DNA of 64,000 nucleotides, taken from Haloarcula laminariae. GTDB taxonomy: Archaea > Halobacteriota > Halobacteria > Halobacteriales > Haloarculaceae. This document shows positions 7,920 through 17,639 of this stretch, one piece after another. Made by a program: the position numbers and the translations under genes. The notes under the pieces were generated by a model, which saw only the letters and a program-made list of their open reading frames with translations, ran no database searches and had not been told where the DNA came from. The DNA lies in assembly GCF_025457605.1 (NCBI RefSeq), contig NZ_JAMZFY010000002.1, positions 930,001 through 994,000 on the forward strand, in the 5' to 3' direction. Position 1 is the stretch's first letter; each line of letters begins with the position of its first letter.

Positions 7920-8300
7920 CTACAGTTCGGTCGCGGCGCTGACGTGCATCCCGACGAAGGCCCAGTCCCCGTCGCGGCGTTCCAGGACGCCGCTCCAGCG
8001 GCTGTCGAACTCGTGGCGCTCGCCCCCGTCGGTCCAGGCCATCGCCACGTCGTCGCTGAACCACGCGACCGAGTCACGCTGGGTGACGCGCAGGTCGCGG
8101 CTGTCGACGGACCAGTCGCTCGTCGAGGCGGTCTGGTCGCGCAGTCCCGCCCGGACGCGGTCGGAGCCGACCAGCCGCTCGCTGATGCCGACCTTCACGA
8201 TGGCGTCGTCCCCGGGACGGTCGTCGGCGAAGAAGGTATCGAGCGGTGCCCCGTGGCGCAGCGAGTCGTAGTACTCGTGGATGGTGGCTCGCGCGTCCAT
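7920..8300 (-). CDS. SnoaL/NTF2-like protein (nuclear transport factor 2 family fold)
   Basis: 126 residues starting MDARATIHEYYDSLRHGAPL. The pattern of an N-terminal helix pair (IHEYYDSLR...APLDTFF), then 'DDAIVKVGISERLVGSDRV', and alternating strands ending 'WSGVLERRDGDWAFVGMHVS' is that of SnoaL_3/DUF4440-type NTF2 domains, with the typical 'R-W-S-x-V-L-E-R-R-D-G-x-W-x-F-V-x-x-H-x-S' C-terminal strands. These small alpha-beta barrels act as isomerases, hydrolases or ligand-binding modules, so a precise role cannot be given. It is divergent from the alcohol dehydrogenase gene, with about 105 bp between starts. Confidence 0.8.
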   Translation of the reverse strand: MDARATIHEYYDSLRHGAPLDTFFADDRPGDDAIVKVGISERLVGSDRVRAGLRDQTASTSDWSVDSRDLRVTQRDSVAWFSDDVAMAWTDGGERHEFDSRWSGVLERRDGDWAFVGMHVSAATEL

Positions 8301-8405
8301 ACCGGGAGATTCGCCCGGAGGAACTTATACTGCCGGCCGTCCGGCACTCCCGTCCCCCTCGCCGTGGGGCGAACGGATTTCAGGGCCCCGGTCCAATCAG
8401 GGCGT

Positions 8406-9446
8406 ATGCGCGCTGCAATCTACAACGGCCCCGGCGACATCGCAATCGAGGAGGTCCCGAAGCCGACTCTCGACTCCCCCACCGACGCCATCGTCCGGGT
8501 CACACACACGGCCATCTGTGGCTCGGACCTGTGGTTCTACCGCGGCGAGAGCGACCGCGAGGAGGGGTCCCGCGTCGGCCACGAACCGATGGGCATCGTC
8601 GAGGCGGTCGGCGAGGACGTCACCTCGGTCGAGCCCGGCGACCGCGTCTTCGCCCCCTTCGTCATCAGCTGTGGCCACTGCGAGTTCTGCCGGAAGGGGC
8701 TGCACACCTCCTGTGTCAACGGCGACTCCTGGGGCGGCGAGAACGGCGGCTGCCAGGGCGAGTACATCCGGGCGACACAGGCCGACGGGACGCTCGTCAG
8801 AGTGCCCGACCGGCACGCCGACGACGAGGAGACGCTCAGGTCGATTCTGCCCCTGACCGACGTGCTGGGGACGGGCCACCACGCCGCTGTCAGTGCGGGC
8901 GTCGGCGAGGGCGACACCTGTATCGTCGTCGGTGACGGCGCGGTCGGGCTGTGTGGCGTGCTCGCGGCCCGGCGGCTGGGCGCCGAGCGCATCATCGCGA
9001 TGGGCCACCACGAGGACCGACTGGAAATAGCCGAGCAGTTCGGCGCGACCGAGACCGTCGCCGCCCGCGGCGAGGAAGCGGTCGAGCGCGCGACGGAACT
9101 CACCCACGGCGGGGCGAACCACGTCATAGAGTGCGTGGGCGCCGCGTCGGCGATGGACACCGCCATCGACGTCTGTCGTCCCGGCGGCACCGTCGGCTAC
9201 GTCGGCGTCCCCCACGGGGTCGACGAGTCGGGTATCGACGTCTTCGGACTCTTCCGGCAGAACCGCACGCTCCGGGGCGGCGTCGCACCGGTTCGGGCCT
9301 ACGCGGAGGAACTGCTCGCCGACGTGTTGCAAGGGACGCTGGACCCGTCACCGATATTCACCAAGACCGTCGACCTCGACGGCGTTCCGGAGGGGTACCA
9401 GGCGATGGACGAACGGGAAGCGATCAAAGTCCTCGTGACGCTCTGA
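8406..9446 (+). CDS. Zinc-dependent alcohol dehydrogenase family protein (MDR)
   Basis: 346 residues from ATG 8406; the open frame extends upstream to 7830 but crosses the promoter of the divergent gene. Catalytic zinc ligands are C38 (TAICGSDLW) with H59-E60 (RVGHEPMG); the structural zinc site is C89, C92, C95 and C103 (SCGHCEFCRKGLHTSC). The Rossmann dinucleotide motif GDGAVG is near residue 178. It belongs to the threonine/sorbitol dehydrogenase-like branch of the medium-chain dehydrogenases and should oxidise an alcohol or polyol with NAD(P)+; substrate is not predictable. It stands alone. Cytoplasmic. Confidence 0.9.
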   Translation: MRAAIYNGPGDIAIEEVPKPTLDSPTDAIVRVTHTAICGSDLWFYRGESDREEGSRVGHEPMGIVEAVGEDVTSVEPGDRVFAPFVISCGHCEFCRKGLHTSCVNGDSWGGENGGCQGEYIRATQADGTLVRVPDRHADDEETLRSILPLTDVLGTGHHAAVSAGVGEGDTCIVVGDGAVGLCGVLAARRLGAERIIAMGHHEDRLEIAEQFGATETVAARGEEAVERATELTHGGANHVIECVGAASAMDTAIDVCRPGGTVGYVGVPHGVDESGIDVFGLFRQNRTLRGGVAPVRAYAEELLADVLQGTLDPSPIFTKTVDLDGVPEGYQAMDEREAIKVLVTL

Positions 9447-9569
9447 GCTCGGTGACACGGCCGGACGGGCAGATACCGCTTCCTCACGAGAAACCCTCTC
9501 CGAGACTGGCTGTCGTCGCCGGTGCGGCAGACAGAGCGACGCGGACGCCGAGACGCTTCGCGACCGGTG

Positions 9570-10139
9570 TTATCCGCCCGGGAAGTCCCTGAACGCCGAC
9601 TCGAAATCGTCGAGTTCGTCGACGGCGGAGTCGGCCCGCTCCCGGAGGGCCTCGACCCGCTCGCTCACCTCGCGGTACTCCTCGTGTGCGTCGAGTTCGA
9701 CCGGGTTCTTCTCGGATTCGAGCGTGGCTTTCTTCGAGGCCATCGCGAAGTACTCCTGGAGGTGTTCGTCGTAGGTGTCCCGGGTCCGCATCGCCTCGAC
9801 CGTCTCTAGCAAATCGTTCCGGTCTACCGGTTTCGTCAGGTAGTCGTCGAAGGGCATCTCGACGATGTCGAAGCCCGGGTCGACCGCTGTGACCATAACC
9901 ACGCGGCAGTCGACTCCCCGCGCCTCGATTTCGTCGAGTACTTCGTCGCCGGACATCGCCGGCATCTGACGGTCCAGAAACACGACATCGACGCCGTCGA
10001 CGCGGTCCAGTGCCTCCTGCCCGCCGTTGGCACTCCGCACGTCGTGGTCCGTCCCGAGCCAGGTCGCGTACAGCTCGGCGACGTCCCGCTCGTCGTCGAC
10101 GACGAGAACGGTCGTTTCCTCTGTTGCTGTTGTTTGCAC
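9570..10139 (-). CDS. Response regulator with HalX C-terminal domain
   Basis: 189 residues. Receiver domain at about 10-120: acidic pair D15/D16 (VVDDERDVAEL), phospho-acceptor aspartate in VVFLDRQMPAMSG, T in VMVTAVDP and the lysine of DDYLTKPVDR. The C-terminal 70 residues (TRDTYDEHLQEYFAMASKKA... and EREALR-type helices) form the helical HalX module found almost only in haloarchaea, with no DNA-binding motif that I can recognise. Such proteins are thought to relay phosphorylation in haloarchaeal phosphorelays. No kinase gene is adjacent; the nearest kinase in the window is at 827-3049. Confidence 0.9.
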   Translation of the reverse strand: MQTTATEETTVLVVDDERDVAELYATWLGTDHDVRSANGGQEALDRVDGVDVVFLDRQMPAMSGDEVLDEIEARGVDCRVVMVTAVDPGFDIVEMPFDDYLTKPVDRNDLLETVEAMRTRDTYDEHLQEYFAMASKKATLESEKNPVELDAHEEYREVSERVEALRERADSAVDELDDFESAFRDFPGG

Positions 10140-10296
10140 CGTTTACCTCCTCTCGGTCACCGCGGACACGTTTCGGAGTGTTTCCCAGCCACCATGATAA
10201 ACCCACGCACGAGATTATCAGCGCTGATTGCTCAGGTCACCGCGTTTCGACCGACAGTCGTTCCGTCTTTGTATCGTGCGTCCCTGGGTTTCGGTG

Positions 10297-10710
10297 ATGA
10301 CTACCGACCCGTCGGTGCTTCGCTCGCTCGCTGTCAGCGCGGAGGACCTGCTCGCGGCGATGGAGGCCGACGCTCGCGGGGGTCCCCGGACCGTGCTTCG
10401 CGTTACCCCGCCGTTCAGCGGCCGGATGCGTGCCCGCCTGCACGTCGTCCGGACGGCAGACGACGAGGGGACAATCAACGTCCCGCCGCGGGCGTTTCTC
10501 GACGACGACGCGCCGCCCTACCCGACACCGGACGAGACGGCCGACGAACTCCGCTCGCGGGCGGACCTCGACTACTCGGTCGACCGCCACCGCGAGTACC
10601 ACGAGGAGCGGGTCGACGACTGGCGGTCGGCGCTGCTCGACCACGTCGCCGAGTCGGTCACCCTCCCCGATGTCGACGGCGAGATAGACGTCTCGCTGCT
10701 GGGTCCATAG
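10297..10710 (+). CDS. Conserved haloarchaeal protein of unknown function
   Basis: 137 residues from ATG 10297, MTTDPSVLRSLAVSAEDLLA; the upstream extension to 10228 covers the promoter region. It contains the stretch RTVLRVTPPFSGRMRARLHV, a run of Asp/Glu and Pro around 60-80 (RAFLDDDAPPYPTPDETADE) and a Tyr/His-rich helix (YSVDRHREYHEERVDDWR). There is no signal peptide, membrane segment, or Cys cluster. The basic-then-acidic layout suggests a soluble protein that may bind nucleic acid or a protein partner, but I recognise no characterised homologue. Confidence 0.7.
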   Translation: MTTDPSVLRSLAVSAEDLLAAMEADARGGPRTVLRVTPPFSGRMRARLHVVRTADDEGTINVPPRAFLDDDAPPYPTPDETADELRSRADLDYSVDRHREYHEERVDDWRSALLDHVAESVTLPDVDGEIDVSLLGP

Positions 10711-10873
10711 TCTCCGGAGACGACCCCAGTGCTACGTAGTTTTGCCCGTACACGCGTGACGGGGCCAGGAAGACGGATAAAAGCTCTCGGCGCCTCTGAA
10801 GCGGTTGTAAAACGTTCGCAAGGCGTCTTCTAGGGCCGTGAAACGGGGTGAAACATACCGAAACCTCTCGCGG

Positions 10874-10880
10874 TTATAAG
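10874..10880 (+). promoter_or_regulatory. TATA box for the small membrane gene at 10,915
   Basis: TTATAAG sits 35-41 bp upstream of ATG 10915 in an AT-rich island of otherwise GC-rich DNA, so transcription should begin near 10,903-10,906 and leave a leader of roughly ten bases. Confidence 0.5.
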
Positions 10881-10914
10881 ATGATGACCTCTGTACGTAG
10901 TGACAAGTAACACA

Positions 10915-11157
10915 ATGCCAAGTTCGTCAGTCAACGAACTGTTCGCCACCGTCGACGACGCGGTCCCCAGTGTCGGGCGGTCGATCGTGACCCCCATCCG
11001 CGGGGTCGCGTTCTGGACGGCAGTCGCCCTCCCGTTCCTCTACCTGCCGCTGCTCGCGACCGGGCTGCAGTCCTCGGCCGTCCGGACAGCGTTCGGGGCG
11101 CTGTTGCTCGCCAACGCCGTGTCCCTGCTCGTCGGCCACTCCTACGCCAGAGACTAG
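10915..11157 (+). CDS. Small two-helix membrane protein, paralogue-like to the one at 12,144
   Basis: 80 residues from ATG 10915 (MPSSSVNELFATVDDAVPSV). Two hydrophobic segments (about residues 32-52 and 58-75) are separated by a short loop with RTA (SSAVRTAFGALLLA). It looks like a short integral membrane protein with cytoplasmic N-terminus. The same order of features, including the RTA between helices, is seen in the 83-residue protein at 12,144 on the other side of the RNase H gene, so they are probably related. Function unknown. Confidence 0.65.
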   Translation: MPSSSVNELFATVDDAVPSVGRSIVTPIRGVAFWTAVALPFLYLPLLATGLQSSAVRTAFGALLLANAVSLLVGHSYARD

Positions 11158-11225
11158 TCGGGGACCGTCGCCGGGAGCGGTAGCGAGCCGGCGGTGTGTC
11201 GGTTTTCCCGGAATTTCGGACCACA

Positions 11226-11235
11226 TATTTAATAT
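11226..11235 (+). promoter_or_regulatory. TATA box for the RNase H gene
   Basis: TATTTAATAT lies 22-31 bp before ATG 11257, placing the expected start site on or next to the A of the start codon; the gene is therefore probably leaderless. Confidence 0.6.
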
Positions 11236-11256
11236 CCCGCTTGTCCTACCTGTCCC

Positions 11257-11919
11257 ATGGCCGCTTATGGCCGGCCGACGTTACGAGACCTGTTCGATGA
11301 GTCACCCACTCCGCATATCGCTCACCCGCCTCGTAGCCACCATCGGGACTTCTACATCGCTACCGACGGCTCGTTCCGACCCCACAGCGGCGGGCCGGTA
11401 AACGGCGACCGGACACCGACCGAGTCCGGCGGGCTGGGCGTCGTCATCGAGACGCTCGACGGCGAGCGCGTGGTCCGGCTCTCGGTTCCGGACAGCGCCC
11501 CCGACAACAACGTCGCGGAGTATCGCGCGCTCCACCTGGGGCTGGACGTCCTCGCCACGCGAGCGCCCGACGACGCGCGCGTGGGGCTGCTTATCGACCA
11601 CGACCAGTTGGCGGAGAACGTAAACGCCGAGTCGCTCGCGACACACGGCTCGGCCTACGACCCGCCACACGGCGTCAGCGTGCCGCCGGCGACGGGGCTG
11701 CACTGGCGGGGCATCCAGGCCCGCATCAACGGCTTCGACGAGGTCAGGGCCGCACGCATCTCCGGCGACCGGAACCCCGCCCACCCGCTCGCCAACGCGC
11801 CCGACCAGTACGACCACGTCAACACCGAGGCGGACCGCTGTCTCCGGACGGAGTCCGCGAGTAGCGACGAGCGGGTCCCCCCGCCGTCGCGTGCCGACCG
11901 CGGCGAGGCGATAGACTGA
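11257..11919 (+). CDS. Ribonuclease H-like protein (RNase HI fold)
   Basis: 220 residues. The RNase H fold begins near residue 31: first catalytic aspartate D37 in YIATDGSF, a long strand with GGLGVVIE, the glutamate E88 in NNVAEYRALHLGL (the hallmark helix), the aspartates D114/D116 in LLIDHDQL, and a C-terminal D/N candidate in SGDRNPAHPLAN. The spacing matches type 1 RNase H or archaeal RNase H/Rv2228c N-domain-like proteins that hydrolyse RNA in RNA/DNA hybrids. The 30-residue Pro-rich leader and the acidic C-terminal tail are extra. All four acidic positions are present, so activity is plausible. Leaderless start. Confidence 0.82.
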   Translation: MAAYGRPTLRDLFDESPTPHIAHPPRSHHRDFYIATDGSFRPHSGGPVNGDRTPTESGGLGVVIETLDGERVVRLSVPDSAPDNNVAEYRALHLGLDVLATRAPDDARVGLLIDHDQLAENVNAESLATHGSAYDPPHGVSVPPATGLHWRGIQARINGFDEVRAARISGDRNPAHPLANAPDQYDHVNTEADRCLRTESASSDERVPPPSRADRGEAID

Positions 11920-12087
11920 CGCTCCCCCGCGCCCCGTTTTCCCTCACCGTCTCTCACTCGACCGGGCAGTGTCGGTATCGATAACTCCGGCCGTAGTAGC
12001 CACTCATAAGTTATGGCATAGTTACAACGCGATTCTCTCGCGGTTCTGATAACGTTCGTTCAACGTTCCCCCAACGTCACTCAGGCA

Positions 12088-12111
12088 AATTTTAAGTGGG
12101 GGGGGGGGGGG
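12088..12111 (+). promoter_or_regulatory. TATA element followed directly by a 14-G tract
   Basis: AATTTTAAG (12088-12096) is followed by a run of 14 G (12098-12111) and then ATACATACAC. The G run fills most of the spacer between the TATA element and the expected transcription start near 12,116-12,120 of the gene at 12,144. Replication slippage in the tract would change promoter spacing. Confidence 0.6.
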
Positions 12112-12127
12112 ATACATACACTCGAAC

Positions 12128-12136
12128 GAGAGGTGA
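12128..12136 (+). promoter_or_regulatory. Shine-Dalgarno site for the gene at 12,144
   Basis: GAGAGGTGA contains AGGTGA, complementary to the archaeal 16S 3' end, with seven bases to ATG 12144. It decides the start within a frame that is open upstream to 12,096 and shows that this mRNA has a leader, unlike many neighbours. Confidence 0.6.
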
Positions 12137-12143
12137 CAGTGAC

Positions 12144-12395
12144 ATGAACACTGGACGCCAAACGCACGGCCCAGACGGACAGTCCTGGAACCGTCTCCTC
12201 CGGCCGGGGTCGGTCTCCCGGTACGACCTCGTGCTGGCCGTCATCCCGGTGGCGTTCCTGCTTACGGCCGTCGCGAGCGGGCTTCTCGGCGTGACGATGC
12301 GGACTGCCCTCGCCGTCGGGGCGCTGCTGGGTGCGGCCGTCGTCACCGACGCCCTCTTTCTGAACCCGCCCACCGGGGGCGGACGAAGAAACTGA
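12144..12395 (+). CDS. Small two-helix membrane protein
   Basis: 83 residues starting MNTGRQTHGPDGQSWNRLLR. A polar, positively charged N-terminus (about 1-28) precedes two hydrophobic helices (about 29-50 and 54-72) joined by GVTMRTALAV, and a short basic tail PPTGGGRRN. Positive charges at both ends predict both termini inside. It resembles the 80-residue protein at 10,915 in length, topology and the RTA turn. Expression may vary through the G tract in its promoter. Function unknown. Confidence 0.6.
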   Translation: MNTGRQTHGPDGQSWNRLLRPGSVSRYDLVLAVIPVAFLLTAVASGLLGVTMRTALAVGALLGAAVVTDALFLNPPTGGGRRN

Positions 12396-12416
12396 GTCCC
12401 TTCGGCGGCGCCGACG

Positions 12417-14672
<2,256 letters not shown>

Positions 14673-14868
14673 AGCGAATAGCTGTCAGGCGTGCGTATAA
14701 AGGTACCCTGACTCGGGTGTGAGTTCCTGTCCTCTCGCGGCTGTACCGGGGGTCGGGCGGCGAAACCGCGGACAGTTCGAGCGTTCATCTCACGGCGCGG
14801 AGCCACGACGCCGGTCGCAGCGACCGCAAAGAGCGGGGCATAAGTACATCCAGTTCGCATCGCTAGCT

Positions 14869-15360
14869 ATGACCACCCGTTTCCGCCAGCTGCTCACGGG
14901 GACGACGGCGCTGACCTTCCTGCTCATCCTGCTCGGTGTGTACACCGGGGCCATCGGTGCCGGTCTGACCTGTGGCGCGCGCTGGCCGCTGTGCGACGGC
15001 TGGATGGGGCTGTTCCCGGCCAACTGGGCGAGCTTCGTCGAGTGGTTCCACCGCCTCGTCGCGATGATAACCGGTTTCGCCATCATCGGCTCGGCTGTCG
15101 CCGCCTGGCGGGGCGAGTACTCGTCGCGAATCAAGTACGCCACCGCCGTCGCGACGGTGGTGCTGCCGGTCCAGATACTGCTGGGCGCGAACACGATCAT
15201 CAACTTCGGCGCTCTCGCGCAGGTGCTTCACCACGCCGCCGCGCTGACTATCCTGACCGCGATGGTCGCCGCGACCGCGTGGTCGTTTGCCGCCCCCGCG
15301 ACGGCCGCCGCCGATGCCGCGGCGGGGACCGACACCGACGCGACGCCGGGTTCGGACTGA
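14869..15360 (+). CDS. COX15/CtaA-type heme A synthase-like membrane protein, half-size
   Basis: 163 residues from ATG 14869 with four hydrophobic helices, which is half of the eight-helix bacterial CtaA. It contains TGAIGAGLTCGARWPLCDGWMG, where the two cysteines lie in the first extracytoplasmic loop as in CtaA, and two heme-ligand candidate histidines in VEWFHRLVAM and VLHHAAAL. CtaA/COX15 converts heme O to heme A for the terminal oxidases. A half-size form could act as a dimer, as known for some archaeal members. The C-terminal tail is Ala/Asp-rich. The window carries no oxidase subunits next to it. Confidence 0.83.
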   Translation: MTTRFRQLLTGTTALTFLLILLGVYTGAIGAGLTCGARWPLCDGWMGLFPANWASFVEWFHRLVAMITGFAIIGSAVAAWRGEYSSRIKYATAVATVVLPVQILLGANTIINFGALAQVLHHAAALTILTAMVAATAWSFAAPATAAADAAAGTDTDATPGSD

Positions 15361-15437
15361 CCCCGTCGAGTTGGCCAACTTACTACACGCGTTAGCTGGT
15401 TCGTAACACTCATTTCGGCATACCCCGATTGACGGGT

Positions 15438-16220
15438 ATGTTTGAGAGTGAGCTCTCGCGTCGACAGTATCTGACGACCGTCGGCGGAACCGCGGTCACG
15501 CTTTCGGTGGCCGGCTGTTCCGGCGACGACGGCGACAGCGCACAGACCATCACCGCCGGAACCGCGCCCAGCTTCCCGCCCTTCGAGATGAAACAGGACG
15601 GCGAAATCGTGGGCTTCGACGTCGACCTGCTGGAGGCCGTAGTTGAGCAGACCGACTACGAGTTCGACGGCTGGGAGGAGTACGAGTTCGACTCGCTCAC
15701 GCCCGCGCTCGTCAACGAGAACATCGACGTCATCGCGGCCGGGATGACCATCAACGATGACCGCGACGAGACCATCGACTTCAGCGACCCGTACTACTCC
15801 TCGAACCAGGCCATCGTCGTCCGCACCGACGGGGACTTCTCGCCGGGTAGCCTCTCGGACCTGTCCGACCGACCCGTCGGGGCCCAGAAGGGGACCACGG
15901 GCGAGGGCGTCGTGCAGGACGAACTCGTCGGCGACGAGATTACCCAGGACCAGTACAACGCCTACGACAACTACGTCCTGGCCATCCAGGACCTCCAGAA
16001 CGGCAACGTCGACGCCGTCGTCATCGACGTCCCGGTCGCCGAGACGCTCACCGCCGACCGACCTGTCGAGTCGGCGTTCGTCCACGAGACCGGCGAGAAG
16101 TTCGGCTTCGGCGTCCGCGACGGCGACGAGGCGAGACAGACGGCGCTCAACGACGGGCTCTCGACGGTCCGGGAGTCGGGCACGTACGAGGAACTGACCC
16201 AGACCTGGTTCGGCGAGTAG
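15438..16220 (+). CDS. Amino-acid ABC transporter substrate-binding lipoprotein
   Basis: 260 residues from ATG 15438. A twin-arginine motif (SRRQYL, 8-13) and a lipobox VAGC with C27 give a Tat-exported lipoprotein, the usual haloarchaeal anchoring. The mature part is a family 3 solute-binding protein: TAPSFPPFEMKQDGEIVGFD at the N-terminus, 'VDLLEAVVEQ', 'IAAGMTINDDRDETIDFSDP' and 'GAQKGTTGEG' are its classical blocks. It is the first gene of an operon with two permeases and an ATPase (four bases to the next gene). The ligand is a polar amino acid or similar, but cannot be chosen further. Confidence 0.92.
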   Translation: MFESELSRRQYLTTVGGTAVTLSVAGCSGDDGDSAQTITAGTAPSFPPFEMKQDGEIVGFDVDLLEAVVEQTDYEFDGWEEYEFDSLTPALVNENIDVIAAGMTINDDRDETIDFSDPYYSSNQAIVVRTDGDFSPGSLSDLSDRPVGAQKGTTGEGVVQDELVGDEITQDQYNAYDNYVLAIQDLQNGNVDAVVIDVPVAETLTADRPVESAFVHETGEKFGFGVRDGDEARQTALNDGLSTVRESGTYEELTQTWFGE

Positions 16221-16224
16221 ACCG

Positions 16225-16899
16225 ATGATGCAGGCTGGCGACTGGGCGTTCGTCCTCGGCAATCTGAACTACCTGCTGTCCGGCGTGGTGGTCACGGTCG
16301 GACTGACAGTGGCGGCCCTCTCGCTTGGGTTCCTGCTCGGCTTCCCCGCGGGCGCCCTCGAAGTGTACGGCGGCGGGGTGTCGCGCTGGGCGGTACAGAC
16401 CGCCGGCGTCGTGCTCAGGGGGACACCGATTGTCGTCATCATGCTGGTGCTCTACTTCGTCGTCTCCATCTCGGAGTCGGCGTTCGTCACCGCCACTGTC
16501 GGCCTGGGGCTCCGGAGCGCGGCGTACCAGTCCCAGCTGTTCCGGGGGGCACTCCAGAGCGTCGACGACGGGCAGGTAGAGGCGGCCCGCGCGGTCGGGA
16601 TGAGCCGCTTCGAGGCCATCCGTCACGTGGCCGTCCCACAGGCGCTCCGGCGCAGCATGCCCGGGTTCCAGAACGAGTTCACCATCGTCCTGAAAGACAC
16701 CAGCATCGCGTTCGCGATCGGGCTCGCGGAGCTGCTGACGCGGGGGTACGACCTGTTCACGCAGTCGGGCGGGTCGACCGCCGTCCTCGAAGTGATACTC
16801 GTCATCAGCGCTATCTACTTCGTGTTGACGTTCGCGACCAACCGCGGGCTGGACCGGCTGGCCGACTACTACGCGATTCCGACCGGAGAGGACAGATGA
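16225..16899 (+). CDS. Polar amino-acid ABC transporter permease (first)
   Basis: 224 residues, HisM/GlnP family. The EAA loop is visible as 'EAARAVGMSRFEAIRHVAVPQALRRSMP', with 'ALRGTP'-type motif VLRGTPIVVIMLVLYF before it and the five membrane spans of a type I importer permease. Its stop overlaps the ATPase start by 4 bp (ATGA), indicating coupled translation. It forms a transmembrane domain with the second permease at 17,636 or as a homodimer; the ATPase gene between them implies a heterodimer. Confidence 0.92.
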   Translation: MMQAGDWAFVLGNLNYLLSGVVVTVGLTVAALSLGFLLGFPAGALEVYGGGVSRWAVQTAGVVLRGTPIVVIMLVLYFVVSISESAFVTATVGLGLRSAAYQSQLFRGALQSVDDGQVEAARAVGMSRFEAIRHVAVPQALRRSMPGFQNEFTIVLKDTSIAFAIGLAELLTRGYDLFTQSGGSTAVLEVILVISAIYFVLTFATNRGLDRLADYYAIPTGEDR

Positions 16900-17639
16900 C
16901 ACTGCTACGAGTAGAGGACGTACACAAGTCCTACGGCGACGAGGAGGTACTGCGCGGCGTCAGCTTCGAGATGGACCGCGGCGACGTCGACGTGTTGATG
17001 GGGCCGAGCGGAAGCGGGAAGTCCACGATGTTGCGCTGTATCAACAGACTGGCCGAAATCGACAGCGGCGACATCTGGCTCGGCGACACGCACGTCACCG
17101 ACGCGGGGACGGATGTCAACGACCTCCGACAGCGGGTCGGCATGGTGTTCCAGGATTTCAACCTCTTTGCCCATCTCACGGCCCTGGAGAACGTCACGCT
17201 CGGGCTCAAGCGCGTCCGCGGGATGGCCGAGGACGACGCCGTCGAGGCGGCCACACACCGGCTCGAACAGGTCGGGCTGGCTGACCAGGGCGGCTCCTAC
17301 CCCGCCGAGCTCTCCGGGGGCCAGAAACAGCGCGTCGGCATCGCCCGCGCGCTCGCGATGGAGCCCGACCTGATGCTGTTCGACGAGCCGACCAGCGCGC
17401 TCGACCCCGAACTCGTCGGGGAGGTCGTCAGCGTGATGCGCGACCTCGCGGAGCAGGGGATGACCATGCTCGTCGTCAGCCACGAGACGGGGTTCGCTCG
17501 CTCGGCCGCCGACGACATCCACTTCCTCGACAGCGGCCGAATCGTCGAGTCCGGCCCCCCGGACCAGCTGTTCGACCGCCCGGAACACGACCGAACCGCG
17601 TCGTTCCTCAGCGGCCTCGAGTCGAACCCAGAGCGATGA
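16896..17639 (+). CDS. Polar amino-acid ABC transporter ATP-binding protein
   Basis: 247 residues. Walker A GPSGSGKST at 36-44, Q loop FQDFNLF, signature SGGQKQR, Walker B LMLFDEPTSALD and the H loop VSHE are all intact. It follows the GlnQ/HisP subfamily closely, including the typical 'NLFAHLTALENV' segment after the Q loop. It overlaps both neighbouring permease genes by four bases, so the complex is expressed from one transcript. It energises uptake by hydrolysing ATP at the cytoplasmic side of the two permeases. Confidence 0.95.
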   Translation: MTLLRVEDVHKSYGDEEVLRGVSFEMDRGDVDVLMGPSGSGKSTMLRCINRLAEIDSGDIWLGDTHVTDAGTDVNDLRQRVGMVFQDFNLFAHLTALENVTLGLKRVRGMAEDDAVEAATHRLEQVGLADQGGSYPAELSGGQKQRVGIARALAMEPDLMLFDEPTSALDPELVGEVVSVMRDLAEQGMTMLVVSHETGFARSAADDIHFLDSGRIVESGPPDQLFDRPEHDRTASFLSGLESNPER

